Program-made: the position numbers and the translations under genes
Notes under the pieces: model-generated
The model's database searches: none
What the model was told of the DNA's origin: nothing
What the model saw: only the letters and a program-made list of their open reading frames with translations
Assembly: GCA_963837815.1 (NCBI GenBank)
Contig: CAWIOS010000013.1
Span: 124,001 to 188,000 of the forward strand
Origin: Fen-1273 sp963837815
GTDB lineage: Bacteria > Bacteroidota > Ignavibacteria > UBA10030 > UBA6906
Reading direction: 5' to 3'
Length of the DNA stretch: 64,000 bases
Shown: positions 9,206 to 17,962 of the stretch, piece after piece
How the letters are laid out: each line of letters begins with the position of its first letter
Position numbering within the stretch: position 1 is the stretch's first letter

Positions 9206-9739
9206 TTAAGCAGGAACGTATGTCAGGCGAACCATGTCATCGGCGATGAGATCGGTGGCTGCCAGGTGGAGCGGCGGCAGGGGGCCGGCAAAGAATGGCG
9301 TGCCACCGCCAAGCACGACGGGGCGGAGGTAGAGTCGATACTCATCGATAAGACCGGCCCCGGTCAGGCTTTGGGCCAGGACTGGTCCGCCAACTTGAAT
9401 CTCTCCGGCCATCTCAGCCTTCAGCCTGCGTATCGCCTTCTCGATGTCAACTGCGATAAGCGTGGCGTTGGGGCCGACTGACTTGAGGGAACGCGACACG
9501 ACCCACTTCGGCCGGCTCCGGTACGCGACCGCGAACTCGCGATCCTCCGCATCCCAATCAGGAAGATCTTCGTCCCAATAACGCATGATCTCGTACGTGC
9601 GGCGACCGTAGATGAGGCCCGTCAGGCCCCGCACCAGCTCGATGAAGTGACGGAAGACCGCGGGGCCAGGCGGCCCGAGCTTCTTGTGGTCGACGTAGCC
9701 GTCGAGGGACTGGTTCAATCCGTAGACGAGTTTTGCCAT
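9206..9739 (-). CDS. dihydrofolate-reductase-family protein (RibD C-terminal type)
   Basis: 177 residues of the RibD_C/YyaP-type family. It has an N-terminal QSLDGYVDHKK, a GLIYGRRTYEIMRYW nucleotide-binding loop, the NADPH-binding GEIQVGGPVLAQSL segment and a terminal LRPVVLGGGTPFF motif. Members are NADPH-dependent reductases of unassigned substrate. Cytosolic, no signal peptide. It stands alone between the two glycoside hydrolases, on the opposite strand. The 370 bases upstream (9740-10114) hold nothing recognisable beyond a weak resemblance at 9935-9957 to the C-rich end of the dispersed repeat. Confidence 0.85.
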   Translation of the reverse strand: MAKLVYGLNQSLDGYVDHKKLGPPGPAVFRHFIELVRGLTGLIYGRRTYEIMRYWDEDLPDWDAEDREFAVAYRSRPKWVVSRSLKSVGPNATLIAVDIEKAIRRLKAEMAGEIQVGGPVLAQSLTGAGLIDEYRLYLRPVVLGGGTPFFAGPLPPLHLAATDLIADDMVRLTYVPA

Positions 9740-10114
9740 GCCGTCAATCTCCCTCCCATGTTCTTCAGAATAGCTTGAGCCGACGTCGCGTTGCAGGTGA
9801 GACTACTGACCAAGGATGCGCTTCCCAACCCCTATTGCTCCCGCCTCACTCCGTGAAGGCCGCTGCCGCCGCAGATTCTCTAACACCACTCACATAACGG
9901 GCGTTCCGGGTAAGACTGTGACTTGGATGTCCCGGCGGTACCCCCCTCACCGCGTTTGAGTGTGGAATGCCCGCCACACCGTGGACAACCGTATCATCGA
10001 AATAGTGCCTCAAGCATAGATATTAACCGTTGGTACGATAGTTGATCGTATTAAGTCATCCCTTCTGCGCACATGTATGTCTTGCCACACCCACACTTCC
10101 TTGCGAGGCAATTT

Positions 10115-10642
10115 ATGAAAAAGGTCACCAATTTAGTACGAAGTAGAAACCCACCGCCTTTGGCGGTGGTGGTTTAGTACTCTTGCAATCATCCCGATTT
10201 CCCTCCTCGGGGGAGAGATGGTTGCGGCGACAGTCACATCGACGCAGTCCGGAAACTGGAGCTCCACCGCCACATGGGGTGCAGCCCTGTGCCCGGTGCC
10301 GCTGACGTCGTCATTATCACGGGGGATTTTACGGTTACACTCGATATCGCGAACGCGACGTGCTCGATCATTCAGCTCGGCTGAACGGCCTCGGGGGCGG
10401 GAAACGGTATACTCACATTTATCGCTGGAACGCAGCTTGCGGTGGCCGGCGTCGTCACCGTGGGTGCCGCCAATAGCAAAGGAAGTATCAACATGGCGGC
10501 CGGGGGAACGCTCATCTGCCAGGGATTTGTCAATCACGGCGTTGGCACGTGGACGCCGGGGACCGGCACGGTTGAGCTTGCGTCGTCCTGTTCCGGCTCC
10601 ACGTTGGTCTGGGGCAATAGCTGCGAGTGCGGGGTGAGATGA
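10115..10642 (+). pseudogene. decayed secreted surface protein (N-terminal part)
   Basis: ATGAAAAAG at 10115 opens a signal peptide (KKVTNLV...) that is broken by the palindromic insertion at 10132-10180. It resumes as LAIIPISLLGGEMVAATVTS. The mature part (STQSGNWSSTATW, then after a +1 shift GAADVVIITGDFTVTLDIAN) resembles the G8-like N-terminus of large secreted Bacteroidota proteins. There is a frameshift near 10285 and an in-frame TGA at about 10382, after which the same frame continues (GNGILTFIAGTQLAVAGVV) to 10642. Clearly a dead gene. Confidence 0.65.
10132..10180 (+). mobile_element. short palindromic insertion flanked by TTTAGTAC direct repeats
   Basis: TTTAGTAC at 10132-10139 and 10173-10180 flank a 33-base segment. 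Its core is a hairpin, AAACCCACCGCC / loop TTT / GGCGGTGGTGGTTT (10147-10175). Removing one repeat and the insert nearly restores a continuous signal peptide for the broken gene. The hairpin resembles the subterminal palindromes of IS200/IS605-type elements, but those do not duplicate their target, so the origin is uncertain. Confidence 0.45.
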
Positions 10643-10687
10643 TCAAGCTAGGCGATGTGCATGTTGAGTTTGTAAAAAATTCCTTGC

Positions 10688-10975
10688 ATGTTCCAACCGA
10701 GTCGGATTATCCGTACCAGCCGTCAAATCCATTTTCTTGGCACCCAGTATCAGCTTCACAATGAAAATGTGAACAGAGCTATTGATGCGCTTAATTATCT
10801 GATGCAACAATTCTGTGAGCGACGGGGTTATGGGTTTATTGATCTTCGCCCGGTGCTATCGGTTGATGGGGACATGATCCCTGCGTTGACGACCGACGGC
10901 ACGCGCCTGAAGCCGGAAGCGTACGGCCTCTGGGGCAAAGAAGTCCAGAAATGGCTGCGAGAGCACGTGCAGTGA
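10688..10975 (+). pseudogene. C-terminal fragment of an SGNH/GDSL hydrolase
   Basis: 95 codons matching only the last third of an SGNH hydrolase: NRAIDALNYLMQQFCERRGY, FIDLRPVL, and the block-V region TTDGTRLKPEAYGLW. In the family this block reads DGxHxxxxGY and supplies the catalytic Asp and His; here the His is Arg, and blocks I-III are missing. No signal peptide or convincing ribosome site. A remnant left beside another dead gene, 68 bases before the GH92 gene. Confidence 0.6.
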
Positions 10976-11042
10976 CCTCGCCGTTGCAGGACGGCGTGCC
11001 CCTGACCTATCTCCCACTTGTCACTGCCAAACCGGAAAACGA

Positions 11043-13385
11043 ATGATACCCGCGAGAATTGGATTACTCTCTCTTGCCCTCACGGTGATGGTCTCTGCCC
11101 AGGAAAAGCGAACGCCGGCGGACTACGTCAATGTGTTCACAGGGACGTCGAATTCACGCTGGATGCTGTTTCCAGGCGCGACATTGCCGTTTGGAATGGT
11201 CAAACTGAGCCCTGATAATCAAAACAATGTGTGGAATGGCGGATATGAATACACCGTCAGCAGCATTTCAGGATTCAGTCATTTGCATGCCATGAGCGTG
11301 AGTGGTGTCAGTCTAATGCCCGTAACCGGGAAACTGGACCTGTATCCGGACTTCGTCAAGGTTTTTCCCGGTGAACCGGATGGTCCATTCGGCGGCATGT
11401 GGACAGCCGGTTACCGTTCGCGCTTCAAGAAAGACACTGAAGAAGGAAGCCCCGGGTATTACGCGGTGACACTTCTGGACTACGACATCAGAGTTGAGCT
11501 GACGTCGACAGTACGGTGCGGGATGATGCAACTGACGTATCCGGAATCCAGGCAGGCGCATATTATCATGAATGCCAGTTTCCCCACAGAAGAACATTGC
11601 ACAGTATTTGAATCATCCACAAAGAAGGTCAGTCCTGTTGAAATTGAAGGGTATGTCCGGCAGTCAAACCAGTATGCCGGGAGATTCACAGTCTATTACG
11701 TCATCCAATTCAGCACTCCGTTTATTTCGATGGACGGGTGGACAACTGACGAGAAAAAACCGATGGAGAACATCTATGGCACCGAATGGCGGAAACCGCG
11801 TTCATTCGTCCGTGACGTGAGTGAGTTCAATGACTCGTCCGGCTCAGGCATTGTTCTGAATTTTGAAACCAGGAAAGACGAATACATTGTAGTGAGAACA
11901 GGGATCTCTTTTGTCAGTGCCGAAAATGCGAGACATAACCTTGAAACGGAGTTGCAGCCATTTGGCTGGGATTTCGGCGCGGTTGTCAGGAACGCCCGCA
12001 AAATCTGGAACGAGCTGCTTGGCAGGGTCGAGGTTGTCGACAGCAGTGAAATCAACAAGGAGAAGTTCTATACGTGCCTGTATCGCTCGTTTACGGGCAA
12101 AAGCATTTTCAGTGATGTAAACGGGCAATATCCGGACATGTGTGGAAGGACTCAGACACTCACCAACGGTGCGGACGCGGTGTACAGCGCGGACGGCTTC
12201 TGGGGCGGGCAATGGGACCTGGCACCTTTGTGGACGTTGCTCACTCCGCAGTATGCTAGCTCATGGACAAAAGCTTGGCTGGAACTGGCGGACAGAGGCG
12301 GTTGGATTCCCGAAGCGCCAACCGGGTTGAAATATGCGCCCATCATGGGAGCGCAACATCACAATGCGCTGATTATCAGCAGTTATCAAAAGGGGGTGCG
12401 GGATTTTGACGTCGGGAAAGCCTTCGACGACATTAAACACGATCTCACGACGCAGGGCATCGCCCATCCATGTGGCGGCTTTGCGGGCAACCGTCAGATG
12501 AAGGCATATATGGACTACGGATATGTGCCTGACGAAGATGGGCCGGCATCCAACACTCTCGAATATGCGTATGATGATTGGTGCGCCGGTCAGCTGGCCC
12601 TGGCACTGGGCAAAACAGATGATTATCGTTATTTCGATAAACGGTCGCACAATTTTCGCAATATCTTCGATCCTGAGACACGTTATATGAGGAGAAGACA
12701 CAGAGATGGCACCTGGGTCGAGCCTTTTGATGCATTTGCATTCGGCACTAGGGGGGGATGGAACGGGGCTGGTTTCATGGAAGGCAACGCGTGGATCTAC
12801 ACGCTGTTTGTGCCGCACAATGTAGACGGACTTATTGAATTGATTGGCAAAGAGAGATTGAACGCGCGGCTTGAGGAGGGATTCCAAAACAGCTATGTCG
12901 ATGTTGGCAATGAACCGAGTCTGGCAATTCCGTTTCTTTTCAATTACTCCGGCAAACCCTGGCTGACGCAAAAGTTCTCACGGTACATACTCAATAATTT
13001 CTACGATACTTCTCCGTACATCGGCTGGGTCGGTGAGGAAGACGAGGGTCAGCTCAGCGCGTATTTTGTGCTGCTTTCGATGGGCTTATTCGAAGTGGAC
13101 GGCGGCTGCTCCATGAAGCCGTATTATGATGTGACCAGCCCCTTGTTCGACACAATTGTCATCCACCTCGATCCTTCATATTATAGCGGAAAGACATTCA
13201 CGGTGGAAACCAGAAACAACTCCGCAAGAAACGTGTATATCCAATCCGCGACACTGGACGGCAAACCCCTTGAAAGGCCGGTGCTCTTGCACAGTGATCT
13301 TGTGAAGGGCGGACATCTTACCATTGAGTTGGGACCTGAACCGAACACAAAGTGGGGAGTCAGTGAGGGGCCCGCAGGCAAATAG
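11043..13385 (+). CDS. GH92 alpha-mannosidase
   Basis: 780 residues with a signal peptide (MIPARIGLLSLALTVMVSAQ). It is a full-length GH92: N-terminal YVNVFTGTSNSRWMLFPGA and PFGMVKLSPD, central GGWIPEAPTGLKY, GFMEGNAWIYTLFVPHNVDG, and C-terminal TSPYIGWVGEEDEGQLSAYF. GH92 enzymes are Ca-dependent exo-alpha-mannosidases acting on N-glycans or yeast mannan. The usual GNDDxGQ motif is GEEDEGQ here, a substitution near the catalytic base that should be checked. No T9SS tail, so periplasmic. It fits with the GH2 enzymes and the GH130-like protein in glycan breakdown. Confidence 0.9.
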   Translation: MIPARIGLLSLALTVMVSAQEKRTPADYVNVFTGTSNSRWMLFPGATLPFGMVKLSPDNQNNVWNGGYEYTVSSISGFSHLHAMSVSGVSLMPVTGKLDLYPDFVKVFPGEPDGPFGGMWTAGYRSRFKKDTEEGSPGYYAVTLLDYDIRVELTSTVRCGMMQLTYPESRQAHIIMNASFPTEEHCTVFESSTKKVSPVEIEGYVRQSNQYAGRFTVYYVIQFSTPFISMDGWTTDEKKPMENIYGTEWRKPRSFVRDVSEFNDSSGSGIVLNFETRKDEYIVVRTGISFVSAENARHNLETELQPFGWDFGAVVRNARKIWNELLGRVEVVDSSEINKEKFYTCLYRSFTGKSIFSDVNGQYPDMCGRTQTLTNGADAVYSADGFWGGQWDLAPLWTLLTPQYASSWTKAWLELADRGGWIPEAPTGLKYAPIMGAQHHNALIISSYQKGVRDFDVGKAFDDIKHDLTTQGIAHPCGGFAGNRQMKAYMDYGYVPDEDGPASNTLEYAYDDWCAGQLALALGKTDDYRYFDKRSHNFRNIFDPETRYMRRRHRDGTWVEPFDAFAFGTRGGWNGAGFMEGNAWIYTLFVPHNVDGLIELIGKERLNARLEEGFQNSYVDVGNEPSLAIPFLFNYSGKPWLTQKFSRYILNNFYDTSPYIGWVGEEDEGQLSAYFVLLSMGLFEVDGGCSMKPYYDVTSPLFDTIVIHLDPSYYSGKTFTVETRNNSARNVYIQSATLDGKPLERPVLLHSDLVKGGHLTIELGPEPNTKWGVSEGPAGK

Positions 13386-13774
13386 AGATACGACGCGAAT
13401 TTTCAATTCTCCTGTCCCCTCTTGAGTGTGGTGTCGGGAGACGGCTTCATGACTCATCCGAAGCGGCAGGGGCACATTTGGGACGTTGGGTCACAGGGAA
13501 ACCACGGGGATTCAAGAAAGAAATTGTCTTCACCCCGCTCCAGCTTCTCTTGGTCAGGGACAATGGATACGGGTGCGAGGCTAGAATGCTCCTCTGCTTC
13601 AGTGTATGCGTCTGATCTGTCTTCTCCGCCATGGTGCCCCTCCTCTTGCGATGGTTGACAGTGCTCAACTCATCTATAACCTCTTAACCCCAAGCTGTCC
13701 AAGGGGCGCTGACACTACACAAAGTTCGGCGTATTTCGTATCTTCACGCATGCCTAACATTTCCGGGAGGATCG
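13386..13774. other. intergenic stretch, nothing recognised
   Basis: About 390 bases between the GH92 gene and the next secreted protein. I see no gene, clear promoter match or strong hairpin, apart from GGGAGG just before the following ATG. Confidence 0.5.
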
Positions 13775-14365
13775 ATGAAAACGTTCATTGCTCTCAGCTT
13801 CGTCTTTGTGATGCTTGCGGCATTACCGCAGGACGCTCGCACGCAATTCAAGAAATATGACATCAAGTCGGGGATCATCACCTTCGAGACCGTCATTGAG
13901 ATGGGGACAATGAAGATGAAGCACAAGATCATGGTCTATTTTGACGATTACGGCATGAAGGAATGCCATGAGAACTACAACGGAGAAAAGCTCGAGAATT
14001 CATTGTTTAGCGACGGCCAAATGGAGTATGTGGTCATGCACGGAGAGAAGACCGTGGAAACGCGTGGAAAAGCGTTCCGCGGGACGGAGCCTCGTTTCGA
14101 CTGGACCGAAATCTCGGAGAAGGACAGGACAAGCGGAAAGGCGAAGAAGCTCCCGAACGTCACCGTGGCCGGGAAGAACTGCGAATCATTCATGGTAGGA
14201 TCTTCCACGGATAAAACCGTGTACGCGGGATGGGGCCACGTTTGCCTGTTGATAGACGTCTCCAGCCCGACGATGCGGAGCCTGATCAAAGCCGTGACAT
14301 TCGAAGAAAACGCGAAGGTGCCCCCCGAGAAATTCGCGGTTCCGGCAGGATACAAGATGAGGTAA
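13775..14365 (+). CDS. small secreted protein of unknown function
   Basis: 196 residues with a signal peptide (MKTFIALSFVFVMLAALP, cleavage near ARTQ) and a strong GGGAGG site. The mature part (KSGIITFETVIEMGTMKMKH, VYFDDYGMKECHENY) has alternating strands that suggest a LolA/DUF4412-like half-barrel, but no family is certain. Two Cys at about 65 and 133 and one at about 152 could form a disulfide in the periplasm. Stand-alone gene; no T9SS tail. Confidence 0.7.
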   Translation: MKTFIALSFVFVMLAALPQDARTQFKKYDIKSGIITFETVIEMGTMKMKHKIMVYFDDYGMKECHENYNGEKLENSLFSDGQMEYVVMHGEKTVETRGKAFRGTEPRFDWTEISEKDRTSGKAKKLPNVTVAGKNCESFMVGSSTDKTVYAGWGHVCLLIDVSSPTMRSLIKAVTFEENAKVPPEKFAVPAGYKMR

Positions 14366-14560
14366 TCAGACAACTACGTTTGCATCGACCATGTTTTTGA
14401 TGGCCGAATCACAGACCTGATCATAAATGCCCTTGGGGACCTGACGACGTCAGATGTGAGGATTCTCTCTTGGACCACCTCCGGAACCCAACTCTGGGAG
14501 GCCATAATCGAGCAGAAGGACAGCACAAATGTTCGGATCGACCACTGCATATTCGAGTGA
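14366..14560 (+). pseudogene. open gene fragment without start
   Basis: A 64-codon open frame directly after the preceding stop, with no start codon in frame (DNYVCIDHVFDGRITDLIIN...TSGTQLWEAIIEQKDS...). It reads as coding sequence of an internal protein segment, but I cannot name the family. It abuts another remnant at 14561, as expected for a junction between two deleted genes. Confidence 0.35.
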
Positions 14561-14842
14561 ATGACTGGTCCTGTTATACACGTCGACGGTAAATGGACAA
14601 ACGTCGTTCTTCCAAAGATCCGGTTCGAGGAGCTTTCGCCCGAAGAGTACCGGCTTTAGACGGCGGGTCATTGGCCGGGTCCCGTTGTCGACATGCTGCT
14701 CGCCGCGTGGGGTGCGACGCTCGGACGTCCGGCATAGGTGACTTCCACCGTGGCCGACGTCGTCGGATCGCCGCCGCGCGCCTCCCGCCAGTGGGTCGCC
14801 GATCACGCCAATGCGTTTCGGAAACCCCCAACGCGACTCTGA
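14561..14842 (+). pseudogene. 3' remnant of an NmrA-like NAD(P)-binding protein
   Basis: Read in one frame, this gives TGPVIHVDGKWTNVVLPKIR, FEELSPEEYRL, stop, TAGHWPGPVVDMLLAAWGAT, stop, TSTVADVVGSPP and RQWVADHANAF. This is the C-terminal region of NmrA/SDR-type NAD(P)-binding 'epimerases'. In-frame TAG codons at 14657 and 14735 and the missing N-terminal Rossmann half show it is dead. Large antisense reading frames here are shadows. Confidence 0.6.
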
Positions 14843-15040
14843 CGTCTTCGAATCCTGCGGTCAGTATACTGTACTCCCATATAATACCAAGGCGCGAGCA
14901 AGTAGAGCCGGAAGAGGAGTGATTTTCGCGGGGGATCCACCGCCTGCGCCGCTTCGCCGGACCAGCTGCGGAAGGGCCGTGAGCGAGGCGGGAGGCGTCA
15001 TCACCTCGAAGGGCTACTCTTGGAACCATTCTGCGGTTTC

Positions 15041-15092
15041 ATGACCACAATCAGGGTTCGGTAAGACACCCGTCCACCCCCCTTCGCGTTTG
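15041..15092 (+). repeat. dispersed intergenic repeat, copy 2
   Basis: ATGACCACAATCAGGGTTCG, then CACCCGTCCACCCCC and CGCGTTTG. It shares the core with the copies at 2589 and 17711. It lies 200 bases after the NmrA remnant and its right end supplies the -33 TTTG of the kinase promoter. The preceding stretch 14843-15040 holds only a short palindrome CAGTATACTG at 14862. Confidence 0.55.
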
Positions 15093-15120
15093 ATTCTCGC
15101 ATTTCCCTTCGGTATTATTC
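15089..15120 (+). promoter_or_regulatory. candidate promoter of the kinase gene
   Basis: TTTG at 15089-15092, 20 bases, then TATTATTC at 15113-15120: correct spacing for a Bacteroidota promoter with a -7 box matching at four of six positions. It lies 58 bases before the chosen ATG. Confidence 0.4.
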
Positions 15121-15177
15121 GCCGTGCCGCTGGATCCTTCGTGCCGTAGCGATTGTCCACGCCCGTGGGTATCTTCA

Positions 15178-17511
15178 ATGATCGGCAAGACCATCTCCCA
15201 CTACAGAATCCTCGAGCGCGTCGGCGGCGGGGGCATGGGCGTTGTCTACAAAGCCGAAGACACCCGCCTCAAGCGCACAGTAGCACTCAAGTTCCTCCCT
15301 CCTGATCTCACACGGGACCCCGAAGCCAAAGAGCGCTTCAAGCATGAAGCGCAGGCCGCTTCCGCCCTGCAGCACCAGAACATCTGCGTGGTTCACGACA
15401 TCGATGAGGCCCCGGACGGGCAGATGTTTATCTGCATGGAGTACCTTGAGGGAGAGACGCTCAAGGAAAAGATCGAACGTGGGCCGCTCGCAATCGGTGA
15501 GGCCGTCAACATTGCGATTCAGGTGGCAAAGGGTCTCACCGCGGCTCACCAGCACGGGATCGTCCACCGCGACATCAAGCCCGCCAATATCCTGATCACC
15601 TCCGCCGGCGTGGCCAAGATCGTCGACTTCGGTGTGGCCAAGCTGAGCGGGCGGACATTGTTGACCCGGAAAGACTCGACACCCGGTACAACGGGCTACA
15701 TGTCGCCAGAACAGGCGCACGGTGAGCCTGTGGATCAGCGGACTGACGTCTGGGCGACGGGGGTGGTGTTGTACGAGATGCTCGCCGGCCGGCATCCGTT
15801 CGCTGCGGAGTATGAAGAGGCGATCATATACCGGATCCTGAATGAGGAGCCGGAATTCGTGACGAAGATCCGCCAGGACGTCCCGGGAAGGCTCGACAGG
15901 ATCATCCAGCGGGCGATAGCGAAAGACCCTTCAGGACGTTACCAGACCGTTGATGCGTTGTGTGCTGACCTCGAGGCCGAATCGGCAGACCGCGCGGAAG
16001 GCCGGCGGGGGAGAGCGATAGTTGGCCGCCTGGGACGGCGCCAGAGGAAGCTCGCGGCGGTGATCCTGCCTGCGGCTATCATCCTCATCGCCGTCACCGC
16101 GTATGTTCTGCTGCGCGGAGGTCATAATTCGGGACCGGTCCCGATCGTTCTCCTGCCGCTCGAGAACATAGCACATGATGAAGGGGAGGAGTGGTTTGCC
16201 GAGGGGATGACCGATGCCCTGATTACGAGTCTGGCCCGGATCAACGGCCTGCGCGTGATCCAGAGGTCGTCCGCGATGAGGTACAGGGGAGCCAACAAAT
16301 CAGCATCTGAGATCGCCGCCGAGCTCGGGGTGTCGTACGTTCTGGAGGGATCGGTCCTGCGGTTAGCGGACCAGGTGAAGATCACGATCCGGCTCATTGA
16401 TGCGTTGTCAAACAAGTATCTCTGGGCAGAGGAGTACTCGCGCGAATTCACCGGGCTCCTTGCCCTGCAGGGGGAAGTCGCGAAGGCAATCGCCGCGCAG
16501 GTTCAGGTCAGGCTCACACAGAAGGAACAGACTCTCCTTACGCAGGAGAAGCCCGTCAATCCCAGGGCCTACGAGGCCTGTCTGAAGGGGAATTTCTTCT
16601 GGAACAAGCTTACGCCGGAGGCGATCGGAATAGCACTGCAGTACTACGAACTCGCAGTCCGGATTGATTCCACGTATGCTCCCGCGTACGCGGGCATTGT
16701 CCTGGTCTGGCAGGGGCGGGCGCAAATGGGCTACGTTTCGGACAATGTCGCAGCCATGGAGAGCGGGTGGGCTGTAGCGAAAGCGCTTGCACTGGATTCT
16801 TCACTTGCGGAGGTGCATTATGTGGTTGGCGTCCGGAGAGCTTGGGTTGAATGGAACTGGGACGGCGCGATGCGCTCGTTGCGCAAATCAATTGAGCTCA
16901 ACCCGAATATGGCGGAGGCGCATGCATACATCTCTCATCTGCTGTTTTACCTCAAGCGTCCTCAGGAGGCAATCGAACACATTGATGAGGCATTGAAACT
17001 GGATCCATTTAACCCTCTGATTCAGAGTCTGTACGCGATGGACCTCATGTACGTTCGGCGGTATGCTGAGGCTATACAGCTGTTGCGCAAGACGCTGGAA
17101 GTCAGCCCTGGGGACCCGATCGCGTTATCCACGATCCGCTCCGCCTACCATCAGATGAAGATGTACGATAAGGCGCTGGACGCATGGAGGCGCTCGTATG
17201 AGGCGAAGGGGGATAGCCAGGCCATCCGGGCACTACACCACGGGCTTACCGAAGGAGGATATTCCCGCGCCTTGCAGAGGCTGGCAGAGATGCTCATCGA
17301 GCGATCAAAGACGTCGTATGTGACCCCCTGGCAGGTGGCCACGTTGTACACCAGGGCCGGGATGAGGGAGGAAGCCCTTGACTGGTTCGAAAAGGCATAC
17401 CAGGCGCACGACCTGAATATGCCGTATTTGAGCGTCGATCCTGTCTTTGACGATCTGCGCGATGACCCGCGCTTCCAGGCCATGCTGAAGAGAATGGGAT
17501 TAGACAGATAA
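15178..17511 (+). CDS. Ser/Thr protein kinase with TolB-like domain and TPR repeats
   Basis: 777 residues. The start is set at the ATG before IGKTISHYRIL, the usual N-terminus of this class; an upstream GTG would add 18 residues. The kinase domain (1-260) has GGGGMGVVYKAE, Lys38, HRDIKPAN with Asp132, DFG Asp150 and GTTGYMSPEQ, so it should be active. One membrane helix lies at about 291-312. Outside it is a TolB/FlgO-like domain (VPIVLLPLENIAHDEGEEWF, YVLEGSVLRLADQV), then TPR repeats to the end. This layout is common in FCB and Acidobacteriota genomes. The partner proteins are unknown. Confidence 0.92.
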   Translation: MIGKTISHYRILERVGGGGMGVVYKAEDTRLKRTVALKFLPPDLTRDPEAKERFKHEAQAASALQHQNICVVHDIDEAPDGQMFICMEYLEGETLKEKIERGPLAIGEAVNIAIQVAKGLTAAHQHGIVHRDIKPANILITSAGVAKIVDFGVAKLSGRTLLTRKDSTPGTTGYMSPEQAHGEPVDQRTDVWATGVVLYEMLAGRHPFAAEYEEAIIYRILNEEPEFVTKIRQDVPGRLDRIIQRAIAKDPSGRYQTVDALCADLEAESADRAEGRRGRAIVGRLGRRQRKLAAVILPAAIILIAVTAYVLLRGGHNSGPVPIVLLPLENIAHDEGEEWFAEGMTDALITSLARINGLRVIQRSSAMRYRGANKSASEIAAELGVSYVLEGSVLRLADQVKITIRLIDALSNKYLWAEEYSREFTGLLALQGEVAKAIAAQVQVRLTQKEQTLLTQEKPVNPRAYEACLKGNFFWNKLTPEAIGIALQYYELAVRIDSTYAPAYAGIVLVWQGRAQMGYVSDNVAAMESGWAVAKALALDSSLAEVHYVVGVRRAWVEWNWDGAMRSLRKSIELNPNMAEAHAYISHLLFYLKRPQEAIEHIDEALKLDPFNPLIQSLYAMDLMYVRRYAEAIQLLRKTLEVSPGDPIALSTIRSAYHQMKMYDKALDAWRRSYEAKGDSQAIRALHHGLTEGGYSRALQRLAEMLIERSKTSYVTPWQVATLYTRAGMREEALDWFEKAYQAHDLNMPYLSVDPVFDDLRDDPRFQAMLKRMGLDR

Positions 17512-17555
17512 GGTACGCTTGTGCATTACATGCGCACCCCTGGTTCACTGGAGAT

Positions 17556-17714
17556 ATGGATATATTTGTCGCACCCACCGAAACTAACGCTCGCAAGATT
17601 ATACAAGCCCTCACAGACTTTGGCTTTCCGTTTTCGCCACTGACGTGGGAAGACCTCGCGTTGTCAGGAAAGGTGATCCAGCTGGGTCATCCGCCGTGTA
17701 CATCGACATCATGA
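17556..17714 (+). pseudogene. truncated nucleotidyltransferase-like gene
   Basis: 52 codons (MDIFVAPTETNARKIIQALT...EDLALSGKVIQLGHPP) matching the middle of small MNT/DUF6036-like nucleotidyltransferases, which continue with a RIDIMTSIxGV-like segment. Here a frameshift near 17698 and the dispersed repeat at 17711 cut the frame just at YIDIMT. The family's N-terminal GGxA part is missing. Possibly the relic of a HEPN-MNT type toxin-antitoxin gene. Confidence 0.5.
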
Positions 17715-17752
17715 CCAGAATCAGGGTTCGCTGAAACCCCCGTCCACCCCGC
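17711..17752 (+). repeat. dispersed intergenic repeat, copy 3
   Basis: ATGACCAGAATCAGGGTTCG, then CTGAAACCCCCGTCCACCCC. This is the best-preserved of three copies and lies precisely where the nucleotidyltransferase-like frame breaks. Confidence 0.6.
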
Positions 17753-17761
17753 TTGATAAAG

Positions 17762-17795
17762 CCCTGGGGGCTGATGGCCTCCAGGGATTTTTTTT
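17762..17795 (+). terminator. rho-independent terminator
   Basis: CCCTGG (17762-17767) pairs with CCAGGG (17781-17786), extended by GGC/GCC pairing inside. An A and eight T follow. It ends transcription from the kinase side. Confidence 0.8.
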
Positions 17796-17812
17796 GGGGA
17801 GGGAACTCAATT

Positions 17813-17962
17813 TTAGATTTCCGACTGACTCGTTGTGTCTAGAATCATGGTCCCATCACGTTCCGGTCCCGAATCATCATAGACGATGAGCTTCTGATCG
17901 GGCGAAAGATCGAAGCGACTCGTTAGGCCGCAGTTCGCGGCCGTGAGTACGAGCGTGCTCAT
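17813..17962 (-). CDS. 49-residue ORF overlapping the VOC gene
   Basis: It begins in an ATGA overlap with the stop of the VOC gene, so translation could be coupled. The peptide (SRFDLSPDQKLIVYDDSGPE...) resembles one blade of a TolB/WD40-like propeller (SPDGKxIxYD). It may be a remnant of a larger gene rather than a functional peptide. No signal peptide or start of its own. Confidence 0.3.
   Translation of the reverse strand: MSTLVLTAANCGLTSRFDLSPDQKLIVYDDSGPERDGTMILDTTSQSEI

Noticed and set aside
14574..15029. 151-codon minus-strand frame
   Set aside because: The plus strand here encodes the recognisable NmrA remnant; the minus frame is Arg-rich and lacks any motif.
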